This document shows positions 9,717-18,198 of a stretch of DNA of 64,000 nucleotides, one piece after another. Both the position numbers and the translations under genes were made by a program. This DNA is from Nitrospira sp. BO4 (GTDB lineage: Bacteria > Nitrospirota > Nitrospiria > Nitrospirales > Nitrospiraceae). The notes under the pieces were generated by a model. It ran no database searches, was not told the origin of the DNA, and saw nothing but the letters and a program-made list of their open reading frames with translations. Every line of letters begins with the position of its first letter. The first letter of the stretch is position 1. The stretch spans positions 496,001 to 560,000 of the forward strand of contig JAMPUU010000012.1 of the NCBI GenBank assembly GCA_030144965.1. The letters run 5' to 3'.

Positions 9717-12700
9717 TCATGAAGTAAGACAATCCTTAGGCTCTGGAGCGAGTGTGGAAGACTGCGTCTCCCGTCGTTGAACGATCCTTTCTTCCATCCA
9801 CCGATAGAGCACCGGCAACACCACCAGAGTCAACGCTGTCGACGAAATCAATCCACCGATCACGACCGTCGCGAGCGGCTGTTGGATTTCGGAGCCTGGT
9901 CCCGTCACGAGGAGTAATGGGGTAAGCCCAAGCGCCGCCACGAACGCGGTCATCAATACCGGGCGAAGCCGTAAGACCATACCGGTCAAGACCGCCTCGT
10001 CAAGCGACATCCCCTGCTGTCGTAATTGGTTAATGTAGGCAATCTTTACCATCCCATTGAGCACTGCGACTCCGAACAGGGCGATGAAACCGACGGACGC
10101 CGGAACGGAGAGATAGAGTCCTCCAATCAGCAACGCCGCGAGGCCGCCGACCATGGCAAATGGAATGGCCAGAAGAATCAGAGCGGCCTGCCGGAGGTTT
10201 CCGAACGTAAAGAACAAAAGGATGAAAATGAGTCCGATGACCAACGGGACAACGATGGTGAGGCGAGCCATGGCACTCTGCTGATTTTGAAACTGCCCGC
10301 CCCAGGTTACATAGTAACCAGACGGGAGCTGTACCAGTTCGGAGACTGCCGATTGCGCCTCCTGGACCGCGCCGACCAGGTCCCTCCCGACGACGTTCGC
10401 CTCAATGACAATCCTGCGGCTGGCATGTTCCCGGCTGATTTGCGCCGGTCCCTCGACAATTCGAATGTCGGCAAGTTCTCTCAGCGGGATGCGGGAGCCG
10501 TCCGGCGCCGTCACCCATAGCGCCGCGATTGATTCGACATCACCCCGACGATCATCCGGAAATCGCACCATGATGGGAAACCTCCACTGCCCTTCGAAGA
10601 CTTCCCCGGCGCCGATCCCGGCACCGATGGCCTCGATGACTTCCGTGATATCGGCCACATTGATGCCGTGACGCGCAACCATGGATCGGTTGATGTCGAG
10701 TGTTAAATAGTACAAACCCGCGACTTGCTCCACTCGAAGGTCGGACATGCCGGGGACCTGCCGCATCACTCGGGCGATCTCTTCTCCTTTGGTCCATAGA
10801 ATGTCGAGGTCGTCGCCGAACAGTTTGACCGCGACCTGTGACCGGACTCCCGACACCAATTCATCCACACGCATCGAGATCGGCTGAGATAACCCGAATG
10901 CAATGCCGGGCATCTGACTCAGCCGGCTGCGGATTTGGGCTTCGATGGCACGCTTGCTACGGACTTTCCACTCGGATTCAGGCTTGAGCAAGACATACAT
11001 GTCGCTGAGTTCCATCCCCATGGGATCCGTCCCCAATTCGTTCGCGCCGGTACGCGACACCACGGAACGCACGTCCGGGATCTCCAGCAACAGACGTTCG
11101 ACCTGTCCCGCTATCTTGAGTGATTCGTTGAGGCTGATGCTTGGCAGCCGTACCAGATTCACCACAATCGACCCTTCGTCCATAACGGGCACGAACTCTC
11201 GCCCGATATAAGGGATCAGCGCGAAGCCTCCTACCAAGACTCCAACCGCGGTCACGACCACAAGCCGCGTTCGGCGAATAGCACTCTCCAAGAACTGCCG
11301 ATAACGCCTGCGCACCATCGTTAACCCGCGTCCTCCGTCTGCCGCCTTGCTCGGCCGCATGAGCAGAACGGCCAGTACGGGAACCACGGTCATGGAGAGA
11401 ATGAGGGAACTCAGTAAGACGATCACCACGGTCAAAGCCAATGGCACGAACATCTTGCCTTCCAGACCTTGCAGAGTCAGGAGCGGGGCAAAGGTCAGCG
11501 CGATGATCAACTCCCCGAATAGACTCGGTCGCCGCACTTCCAGCACGGCGCGCAAAACCACGGGCAGCCGTTCTGACACGGTCGTCAGAGGGGCTCGGCC
11601 TTCTGATTGCTCACTCAAGTGACGCTCCACGTTTTCTACTTGCACGATCGCGGCATCGACGATCATCCCGAGCGAAATCGCTAGCCCGCCTAACGACATC
11701 AAATTGGCCGAAAGACCCGTGCGTTGCATAATCAGGAAGGTGGCCAACGCAGCCAGCGGCAACATGAAGGAGACCACGACCGCGCCGCGCACATTCCGTA
11801 GGAACACATAGAGCACCAAGACCACAACCGCGGCCCCCTCTAACAAGGCGCGCTCGACCGTATCGAGCGCCCGAGTCACGAGCTCGATGCGATCATAGAA
11901 CGGTATCACCGTCACACCGGCCGGCAATACACGATTGATCAGCACAACCTTGTCCTTGACCGCGGATACCACCTCTCGGCTGTTTCCTCCGCGCAGCATC
12001 ACGGCGATTCCTTCGAGCACCTCCCCCTCTCCATCTCGCGTGACGCCGCCTAACCGGACGGCATGCCCTTGGCGAACTTGCGCCACGTCTCGGAGGTACA
12101 CCGGCGTCCCCTTATGCGCCGCGACGACGATGCGCTCCAGATCCTCTGAGGATCGAGCCAGTCCTTGTCCGGTGACGACCAGTTTGTCGCCGCCCTTCTC
12201 GATATAACTCCCGCCGGCATTCTGGTTATTCTCCGTGACGGCCATTTGAACTTGACGCAGGGTGAGCCCCAGACTCGTAAGTTTGTTCGGTTCCACCAAG
12301 ACCTCGTACTGCTTCACCAACCCACCCAAGGTGTCGACATCCGCCAGCCCCGGCACCGACCGCAACATGGGCCGGACCACCCAGTCTTGAAGCGTGCGCA
12401 AATCCCGGAGATCGCGCGATGGCCCTTCCACGAGATACATGAATACTTCGCTGAGGCCCGTACTCACCGGGCCGAGCATCGGGTCAGCTCCTCGCGGGAG
12501 CTTGGATCGCGCCTGGAGCAGCCGCTCCAGAATGAGCTGCCGGGCGAAATAGATGTCGACCGCATCATCGAATACGACCGTAATCACCGAGAGCCCGAAG
12601 CGCGAGACCGACCGCAACTCTGTCTTGCCTGGGAGGTTGGTCAATTCGATTTCGAGCGGAAAGGTCACGAGTCGCTCGATCTCCGGGGGGGCAAGCGCAG

Positions 12701-12860
12701 GGATACGGGTGATGACTTGGACTTGGACAGGCGTGACGTCCGGAAACGCATCGATGGGCAAACGGCTGAACGAGGCAACGCCAGCCAGGATCAACGCCGC
12801 AACCGCAAGAAGCACGATCAGTCGCTGTTCCAGCGAGATTCGGATCAGCCGTTCCATCAT
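9717..12860 (-). CDS. czcA: CzcA-type heavy-metal efflux RND transporter
   Basis: A 1047-residue inner-membrane RND pump, full length for the HME family. It begins MMERLIRISLEQRLIVLL and has the paired periplasmic porter domains and 12 helices. The fourth-helix region near residues 395-410 reads SLGMIVDAAIVQVENVER, holding the conserved Asp of the proton relay. This differs from the MVDAAIVMVDNAHK form of the second pump in the window, so the two probably export different cations (Co/Zn/Cd/Ni versus Cu/Ag; inference). Its ATG overlaps the czcB stop by four bases (ATGA). Confidence 0.93.
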   Translation of the reverse strand: MMERLIRISLEQRLIVLLAVAALILAGVASFSRLPIDAFPDVTPVQVQVITRIPALAPPEIERLVTFPLEIELTNLPGKTELRSVSRFGLSVITVVFDDAVDIYFARQLILERLLQARSKLPRGADPMLGPVSTGLSEVFMYLVEGPSRDLRDLRTLQDWVVRPMLRSVPGLADVDTLGGLVKQYEVLVEPNKLTSLGLTLRQVQMAVTENNQNAGGSYIEKGGDKLVVTGQGLARSSEDLERIVVAAHKGTPVYLRDVAQVRQGHAVRLGGVTRDGEGEVLEGIAVMLRGGNSREVVSAVKDKVVLINRVLPAGVTVIPFYDRIELVTRALDTVERALLEGAAVVVLVLYVFLRNVRGAVVVSFMLPLAALATFLIMQRTGLSANLMSLGGLAISLGMIVDAAIVQVENVERHLSEQSEGRAPLTTVSERLPVVLRAVLEVRRPSLFGELIIALTFAPLLTLQGLEGKMFVPLALTVVIVLLSSLILSMTVVPVLAVLLMRPSKAADGGRGLTMVRRRYRQFLESAIRRTRLVVVTAVGVLVGGFALIPYIGREFVPVMDEGSIVVNLVRLPSISLNESLKIAGQVERLLLEIPDVRSVVSRTGANELGTDPMGMELSDMYVLLKPESEWKVRSKRAIEAQIRSRLSQMPGIAFGLSQPISMRVDELVSGVRSQVAVKLFGDDLDILWTKGEEIARVMRQVPGMSDLRVEQVAGLYYLTLDINRSMVARHGINVADITEVIEAIGAGIGAGEVFEGQWRFPIMVRFPDDRRGDVESIAALWVTAPDGSRIPLRELADIRIVEGPAQISREHASRRIVIEANVVGRDLVGAVQEAQSAVSELVQLPSGYYVTWGGQFQNQQSAMARLTIVVPLVIGLIFILLFFTFGNLRQAALILLAIPFAMVGGLAALLIGGLYLSVPASVGFIALFGVAVLNGMVKIAYINQLRQQGMSLDEAVLTGMVLRLRPVLMTAFVAALGLTPLLLVTGPGSEIQQPLATVVIGGLISSTALTLVVLPVLYRWMEERIVQRRETQSSTLAPEPKDCLTS

Positions 12861-14077
12861 AGCGGGCCTCCCACCTGGATTTGCTCGCGGAGGGCCTCGG
12901 ACTTCAGGGCATAGCTTCCCTGAGTCACCACCTCGTCACCTTCCGTCACACCGCTCTTGACTTCGATATGATGTTGCGAAGACTCTCCGACCTTTACTTC
13001 GCGCAATTCGAACCGGCGGGGGCCTTGCACGACAAACACCACCGTCCGGCTGCCGACCTGCTGGACGGCCGCATGGGGCAGGGCCAAGACCGATTGGTCC
13101 GGCGTGAGCAACGTCACGTCGGCGAACATTTCCGGACGCAGGCGTCGGTCCGGGTTGGGAATATCCGAACGCGCCATGACCGTGCGAGTCGCCGGATCGA
13201 CCATGGCGCCCACATAACTAATGGCGCCGTGAAAGACGGCATCGGGATAGGCCGCCACACGCACCTCCACGCCAAGTCCGGTCTGCAATCGCCCGGCCTG
13301 TTGTTCCGGAAAATCCGCGCGGACCCATACGGTCGAGAGGTCCGCAACGGCGAACAGCATCTTATTGGGATCGACAACTTCTCCGACCGTCGCATTCCGT
13401 TCGACCACTTCACCGGAGAACGGCGCTCGCAGAAATACTTGCGCGACCTCGGCATGCGGCAATTTCTCAGTCCCCAGCCGCTCAATCTCCCGCTCCGTCA
13501 TGCCAAGAAGATGCAGTTTCTCTTCGGCTTCGTAGAGATCGGCTTTGGCGTTTTCGGAGTCGGCCTCGCGCCGTTGATACTCACCGGCCCCGATGGCACC
13601 TCGATCTAAGAGAGCACGAGCGCGCTCGAGCGCCTTTTCCGTCACCCGCACCGCCGTTCTGGTCTTACGATATTCCAATTGCGCCTCTCCGAACGCGGGG
13701 CTATCGAGCAGGAGCAGACGGTCGCCGGATTTCACTCGATCGCCCAGGTTGGCATACACGGCCACGATCCGCCCTGGGACACGGGCACTGAGATGGGCAA
13801 GCCGATTTTCGTTGGGGAGAATCTTTCCCGCTTGTGCCTTCAAGGACGTCCGGATGGAATGGACTCCCACTCGCTCCGTCTGAAGCTCTGTCAGCGTCGA
13901 ACTCCCTTCCTGCAATTCGATCACACCGGACTGAGCCGATGGCTTGGCCGGTGAAGCAGCCGGCTTCACGGCTTCCTCTTGTTTGGACTGACAAGCCGCT
14001 AGCGCGATCGCCATCATCACGATCGCGACCAGGTGTCGCAGAGCCTCGGATGAGAAGAGCCCCTGACTATGCGTCAT
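12857..14077 (-). CDS. czcB: RND periplasmic adaptor lipoprotein (CzcB-like)
   Basis: A 406-residue membrane-fusion protein that links the RND pump to the outer-membrane channel. A lipobox is visible (ALAACQSK, about residues 26-33), so it is probably anchored to the inner membrane. The barrel-sandwich/lipoyl half-motifs (ARVPGRIVAVYANLGDRVKSG and FLRAPFSGEVVERNATVGEVV) flank a helical hairpin of about 100 residues. The first ATG overlaps the stop of czcC by four bases. The next gene is czcA, giving a standard CBA order. Confidence 0.92.
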   Translation of the reverse strand: MTHSQGLFSSEALRHLVAIVMMAIALAACQSKQEEAVKPAASPAKPSAQSGVIELQEGSSTLTELQTERVGVHSIRTSLKAQAGKILPNENRLAHLSARVPGRIVAVYANLGDRVKSGDRLLLLDSPAFGEAQLEYRKTRTAVRVTEKALERARALLDRGAIGAGEYQRREADSENAKADLYEAEEKLHLLGMTEREIERLGTEKLPHAEVAQVFLRAPFSGEVVERNATVGEVVDPNKMLFAVADLSTVWVRADFPEQQAGRLQTGLGVEVRVAAYPDAVFHGAISYVGAMVDPATRTVMARSDIPNPDRRLRPEMFADVTLLTPDQSVLALPHAAVQQVGSRTVVFVVQGPRRFELREVKVGESSQHHIEVKSGVTEGDEVVTQGSYALKSEALREQIQVGGPL

Positions 14078-15327
14078 GGCAATCCTCCTACCGCCTGTTC
14101 CAGCTTTGCCAATGCGAGAGAGTAAGAGGCTCTGGCCTGGGCAAACTCAAGGAGCGTCTGGCGGTGGACGCGCTGTGCATCGATCACTTCGAGCAGGCTC
14201 GCTACGCCGTTCCGAAAACTGAATTGCGCGATGTCGAGGGCCTCTTTCGCTTGATAGAGAAGCCCCTTTTCAAAGACCTGGATTTGCCGCTGAGCAGTCT
14301 GCATCTCCTGGAAAGATTGGGTCACTGCCTGTTCCAACTCATACTGGATTCGGGTACGTTCAGCTTGCGCACGATGGTGCATTCCCATGGCTGTACCGAT
14401 TTCTCCTTGTCGCCGATACCAAATGGGGACCGGCACACTCAGTCCCGCCATGACGGATTCATCACCGGCTTCCCGATGGTACTGCCCGATCACCGACACG
14501 TTTGGCATGCGCGCCGCGCGTTCCTGCTCCAGTGCAAATTGGGCCTGCTCCACCGCTTTCTCCTGTCGGCGAAGCGTGGGATGGCGAGCCATGGCCTGCT
14601 CCATCAAGATGCGGAGATTGAGATCCGACCTCGGCACCTCAAACTCCCCTTGAACGACAAATTGCTCCCCGAGCGCCTTTCCCGAGATCTTGTTGAGATT
14701 GGCACGTGAAACCAGCAACGTGTTTTCCGCTCGCGCCAGATCCTTATCGGCCTTTTGCAGTTCCACCGTCGCTTTGACGAGCTCGAATTTCGGCGATTCC
14801 TTCGTCTCAACCCGGACCCGAATGAGCTCGACAAATTCCTCGACGGTCCTGAGATTCTCTTTGGCCAACTGCACATCTTGCTGGGCAAACAGCAATTGAT
14901 AGAATGCGGCCTTGACCTCCGCCGAGACGGCCACTTTGGCCTCTTCTATTCCGGCGAGCGCGCCGGAGAGTCCTGCATCAGCGGCTCGTTGCCGAGCCAT
15001 CCGCTTTCCCGGCCATTCCAGCGGCTGCTCGACCGTGATCGTCCGTTCCGCAATCGAGACGCCGGTACGCGGATCTCGAATCGAACCCCGGCCGGCCGCG
15101 CCGCTCACGGTAGGATTGAGATACGCACCGGCCGCGATCTGTCTGCCTTGACTTTCTTCCAGCGCCGCCGCTACCCCGGTCATCGCCGGGCTGTGCTTGA
15201 GCGCGAGGGCCAGGATTTCGGACAGTGAATAGGGTGTGGGACGGGAGTCGTCCGCTCTCGCGTGGCCACTCAAGGCGTGAAGGAGGCAATAGACGACGAA
15301 CGCAATGGCGATCCTATGCAGAATCAT
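14074..15327 (-). CDS. czcC: TolC-family outer-membrane efflux protein (CzcC-like)
   Basis: A 417-residue outer-membrane channel protein with signal peptide (about residues 1-25) and the two repeated long helical hairpins of TolC proteins (for example SLSEILALALKHSPAMTGV near the start and GVASLLEVIDAQRVHRQTL near the end). GAGGAG lies seven bases before the ATG. It is the first structural gene of czcCBA. That ribosome binding site can pair with the 3' end of the preceding leader ORF (see the element at 15332-15444). Confidence 0.92.
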   Translation of the reverse strand: MILHRIAIAFVVYCLLHALSGHARADDSRPTPYSLSEILALALKHSPAMTGVAAALEESQGRQIAAGAYLNPTVSGAAGRGSIRDPRTGVSIAERTITVEQPLEWPGKRMARQRAADAGLSGALAGIEEAKVAVSAEVKAAFYQLLFAQQDVQLAKENLRTVEEFVELIRVRVETKESPKFELVKATVELQKADKDLARAENTLLVSRANLNKISGKALGEQFVVQGEFEVPRSDLNLRILMEQAMARHPTLRRQEKAVEQAQFALEQERAARMPNVSVIGQYHREAGDESVMAGLSVPVPIWYRRQGEIGTAMGMHHRAQAERTRIQYELEQAVTQSFQEMQTAQRQIQVFEKGLLYQAKEALDIAQFSFRNGVASLLEVIDAQRVHRQTLLEFAQARASYSLALAKLEQAVGGLP

Positions 15328-15331
15328 AGCG

Positions 15332-15444
15332 AGTCTCCTCGATAGACACCTGCTCCCGGTGGCTCCTGAGAGACGGATCCACCATCCGGTGTCTATAACG
15401 GCACGATGTGGTGTGAACGAGTACGGGGCTTAGACGAAGAGACT
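15332..15444 (-). promoter_or_regulatory. predicted leader-RNA stem that sequesters the czcC ribosome binding site
   Basis: Read on the minus strand, AGTCTCTTCG (15444-15435) encodes the residues just after RAPP of the leader protein. It is complementary, with one G-U pair, to CGAGGAGACT (15341-15332), which contains the czcC Shine-Dalgarno GAGGAG. Nested directly inside is a second perfect 9-bp stem, ATAGACACC (15396-15388) with GGTGTCTAT (15350-15342). A ribosome halted on RAPP would cover the first strand and free the start site. The sequence complementarity is seen directly; the regulatory role is inferred. Confidence 0.5.
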
Positions 15445-15912
15445 GGGCGGCGCACGAGAGGAAATCGCATCAACAAAAGGCATCGGCGGTAAGACGATGC
15501 CAGGACTTTTCTGCATCCGGACATACTGCTGTGCACCTAGTGCTACGACAGTCGAAGAACCGAGAACCGGCACCCAAAATGGCTTGAGCGATTTTCGATC
15601 GGTTGAATCGCTCAGGAGCGACAAGCTGAACTCCGTATGCCTGTCGCCTACGTGCGAGAGCTGTGCAAACTGGCCGACACCTTCCTGTGCGGATTCTTCG
15701 ATTCGATCGACTTGCCGGTGGCCGTCGTACTCGCAGTCGAGGTCCGGCGACCACGCCATGTGAACCGTCCCGCCGTGGACATGTCCTTTTACTCCATGCT
15801 GATGATCCGCTTCGGGATGAACATGGAACAAAGGCGCTGCAAGCATCCAAAGCGATGCCCAGACGAGGACAGCCACTCGACACCAAGAATATGCTCGACG
15901 CCTTGGTCGCAT
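15430..15912 (-). CDS. His-rich small leader protein with C-terminal RAPP (CruR/DUF2946-like)
   Basis: A 160-residue protein with an N-terminal hydrophobic segment (AVLVWASLWMLAAPLF) followed by a histidine cluster (FHVHPEADHQHG then HVHGGTVH). The last residues are SSRAPPSLFV. DUF2946 proteins named CruR are copper-responsive upstream ORFs whose translation arrests at a C-terminal RAPP. This protein has the position (102 bases before czcC) and the ending, but no CxxC; the histidines may sense a different metal such as Zn, Co or Ni (inference). It heads the czcCBA transcript. Confidence 0.65.
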   Translation of the reverse strand: MRPRRRAYSWCRVAVLVWASLWMLAAPLFHVHPEADHQHGVKGHVHGGTVHMAWSPDLDCEYDGHRQVDRIEESAQEGVGQFAQLSHVGDRHTEFSLSLLSDSTDRKSLKPFWVPVLGSSTVVALGAQQYVRMQKSPGIVLPPMPFVDAISSRAPPSLFV

Positions 15913-16015
15913 TTCAGATCAGCGTAGCACGAATCTCCAGGACCATCAATCGCATGCCCTCCTCGTTCCGCCCAACGCTTCAGCAGGTTTTACCTGGTGC
16001 AAGCAAGTGTGCCGG

Positions 16016-16217
16016 CTAAAACCACATTCGCAACCCAACCACGAATCGGATCTGGCTCGGATCTCCGCCCTGTTGGCGCACCAGCGTGGCGGTTCCATCC
16101 GAAGTTTCGATTGGATGACATGCCCCTATAGATGGCATCATCAAGTCAGGTAACATTCCTTCTTGTTCCGTCACTTCGCTAACTGGATGGCTCTCCTTGA
16201 TCCACTCACGTGACGCA
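16016..16217 (-). pseudogene. possible 3' relic of an outer-membrane beta-barrel gene
   Basis: On the minus strand a frame is open from about 16217 to a TAG at 16018-16016. It ends with GGDPSQIRFVVGLRMWF, an alternating final strand ending in Phe, which is the C-terminal signature of outer-membrane barrels. No start, signal peptide or upstream coding sequence is present. It lies in the 552-base gap (15913-16464) between the divergent czc and cus operons, which otherwise holds no recognised gene. The best guess is a remnant of a lost gene; a chance ORF is possible. Confidence 0.35.
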
Positions 16218-16464
16218 ATTCGCCACGGTTACGAACTACGCAACTGTCCAGAAACGCCTCACCACTTGCATGGAAAGAAATCGACATCATCGACTGGAGG
16301 TCGTCGCAATCTCTTGGAATCATGATTCCTATTCCATGAGGCTCCTCGAATTGGCTTGCTGGCATTATTGATGCTCCCGTAGGAAGTTTGCCGGACTTGA
16401 GGGACCTGCTCGAATGAGCATAGACTGATCGCACTAACGTGGGTAAGGTCGGCCTTATTTTATA

Positions 16465-16818
16465 ATGCGTGTCCAAGCTACCATACGGTTCATGGTTCTG
16501 GTCTTTGTATTCTGCCAGATCGTCGGAATAATGTGTTCGGTGCCGGATGTATCGTTGGCTAACGACGTGGCACAGGTGGCTGAAGAAATGAACGATATGG
16601 CCTGTCCAATGGACGGGGCCATCATGTGCCCTCCCTCATTGACCGCCTCTCCTGAGCGTCAGATAAAAAACAGCGTAGTGGTGATTGATCCTGTTCCGTC
16701 TCTACTCAATCATACCGAAGCTCCCGCCGGTGTCTCTGGTGAGATGATAAGGTCTTGGAGTAGCGCGTATTCCATTGTTCCGCTCTCTATAAGCTCTTCC
16801 TCGGTTCTCCGAATCTGA
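16465..16818 (+). CDS. small secreted Met/Cys leader protein of the cus operon
   Basis: A 117-residue protein with a hydrophobic signal segment (about residues 8-26) and a Met/Cys motif near residues 43-57 (MNDMACPMDGAIMCPPS), typical of soft-metal (Cu/Ag) ligands. It ends SISSSSVLRI, not RAPP. It lies 84 bases upstream of cusC on the same strand. Just past its stop, CACCTCC is complementary to the cusC Shine-Dalgarno, so it may be a regulatory leader ORF. The start is uncertain: no good Shine-Dalgarno precedes the ATG, and a later ATG at 16492 is possible. I do not recognise a named family. Confidence 0.55.
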   Translation: MRVQATIRFMVLVFVFCQIVGIMCSVPDVSLANDVAQVAEEMNDMACPMDGAIMCPPSLTASPERQIKNSVVVIDPVPSLLNHTEAPAGVSGEMIRSWSSAYSIVPLSISSSSVLRI

Positions 16819-16823
16819 TTGCA

Positions 16824-16897
16824 CACCTCCGGTTTCGTTGTCTCCTGCTTGGCTGTTGACGCCGAGCGGCAATGATCCCATTTCCCCCCGGGAGGTG
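16824..16897 (+). promoter_or_regulatory. anti-Shine-Dalgarno pair before cusC
   Basis: CACCTCC (16824-16830), starting five bases after the leader ORF stop, is perfectly complementary to GGAGGTG (16891-16897), which is the cusC Shine-Dalgarno seven bases before its GTG. Flanking GG and CC can extend the stem with one bulged G. A ribosome on the last leader codons would cover the first arm. The pairing is seen in the sequence; the regulatory role is inferred. Confidence 0.45.
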
Positions 16898-16902
16898 CTG
16901 TT

Positions 16903-18198
16903 GTGAAACAAATTGCTGTGCTCCATCACGTGTGGGCTGGGTGGCTGATTACCCTAACGCTCCTGCTTCTCCCCTGGCCGGTCGGCGCGGCCGACGAAAC
17001 AGCCGAACCCCGCTTGGATCTGTCCGGTCTCATTCGAGAACTCGAAGCTGTAAATCCTGAAATCAAGGCGGCCCGCCAACGCTGGCAAGCCGCCCAGGCG
17101 ATCGTGCCTCAAGTGCAAACCTTGCCCGATCCGCGTCTCCAGCTTGGGTATCAGCGCATGCCGATGGTGCCTCCAGTCGTGGAAGGAGTGATGTACGGAG
17201 TCGGACAAGAGATCCCTTTTCCCGGAAAACTCAAGCTGAAGGGTGATGTGGCGCAACGTGATGCCGAACGTGTCGAGCAAGAATACATCGCCACCAGACT
17301 GAGGATGCTGGCCACGCTCAAGCAGATCTATTACGACCTGCACTTCGTCCATAAAAGCATCGACATCGTGGAAAGGAACAAGACCTTACTGATGCAATTC
17401 GAGAAAACAGCCAAAGCTCGATACAGCGTGGGACAAGCCGCGCAGCAGGACGTGTTTCGCGCCCAGGTTGAAATTTCACGCGTCCTCGATCGGCTGGCCG
17501 TTCTCGACCAGCAGAAAGAGAGCCTTCACGCGGCCATTAACCGGCTCTTGAATCGTCCACCGGACGGTGCCTTGGGCAACCCGGAAGAAGTGCACAGTAC
17601 CCTCCTGACTGTTCCTCTTCAGGAACTGAATCAGCGGGCGCTCGAATTCTCACCTGCGCTGATGGCGACGGCGAAAAGCATCGATCGTTCAGAACAGGCC
17701 GTCTCGCTTGCGCGGCGGCAGTATTATCCGGACTTCGATGTCACAGCTCTCGGCATCCGCAACGACAAGATTAATGATAACGGCTACCAGGTCATGGTGG
17801 GCATTAAGATACCGCTGTTTTACGAAACGAAACAGAAGCAAGGCGTGCATGAGGCCCTGGCGAATCTCGAAGGCGCTCGCGAAGACTTTACCGCCGCCAG
17901 ACAGGATCTTCTGTTCCAAGTCAAAGACGGCTTCGTCCAGGCGCAGCGAGCCGAGCGGCTGATCACCATCCTTCGCGATGCCATCATTCCGCAAGCGACG
18001 CTCGGTTTGCAGTCGGCTCAAGCAGGTTATGCCGTGGGTAAAGTGGATTTTCTGACGCTGCTGAACAGTCTTTTGACTCTGCAGGACAGCCAGCTCGAAT
18101 TGCACAGCGAGATGGTCAATCACGAAAAAGCACTGGCCAGGCTTGAGGCCGTTACCGGTCGAGCGTTGGATGGGTCGGAAAGGAACCCGAGATCATGA
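16903..18198 (+). CDS. cusC: TolC-family outer-membrane efflux protein (CusC-like)
   Basis: A 431-residue TolC-type channel protein starting at GTG with GGGAGG seven bases upstream. The signal peptide is about residues 1-28 (ending GAADE). Conserved features include the first helical hairpin with LIRELEAVNPEIKAARQRW, the copper-type phrase PDPRLQLGYQRMPMVPP, and QEIPFPGKLKLKGDVA. It is the first structural gene of a cusCBA operon; its stop overlaps the next ATG by four bases. Confidence 0.92.
   Translation: MKQIAVLHHVWAGWLITLTLLLLPWPVGAADETAEPRLDLSGLIRELEAVNPEIKAARQRWQAAQAIVPQVQTLPDPRLQLGYQRMPMVPPVVEGVMYGVGQEIPFPGKLKLKGDVAQRDAERVEQEYIATRLRMLATLKQIYYDLHFVHKSIDIVERNKTLLMQFEKTAKARYSVGQAAQQDVFRAQVEISRVLDRLAVLDQQKESLHAAINRLLNRPPDGALGNPEEVHSTLLTVPLQELNQRALEFSPALMATAKSIDRSEQAVSLARRQYYPDFDVTALGIRNDKINDNGYQVMVGIKIPLFYETKQKQGVHEALANLEGAREDFTAARQDLLFQVKDGFVQAQRAERLITILRDAIIPQATLGLQSAQAGYAVGKVDFLTLLNSLLTLQDSQLELHSEMVNHEKALARLEAVTGRALDGSERNPRS

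Noticed and set aside
16461-16466. TATAAT at the start of the cus leader gene as its -10 promoter
   Set aside because: It overlaps the ATG itself and has no -35 at the right distance; transcription would begin inside the gene, so it is probably chance AT-rich sequence.
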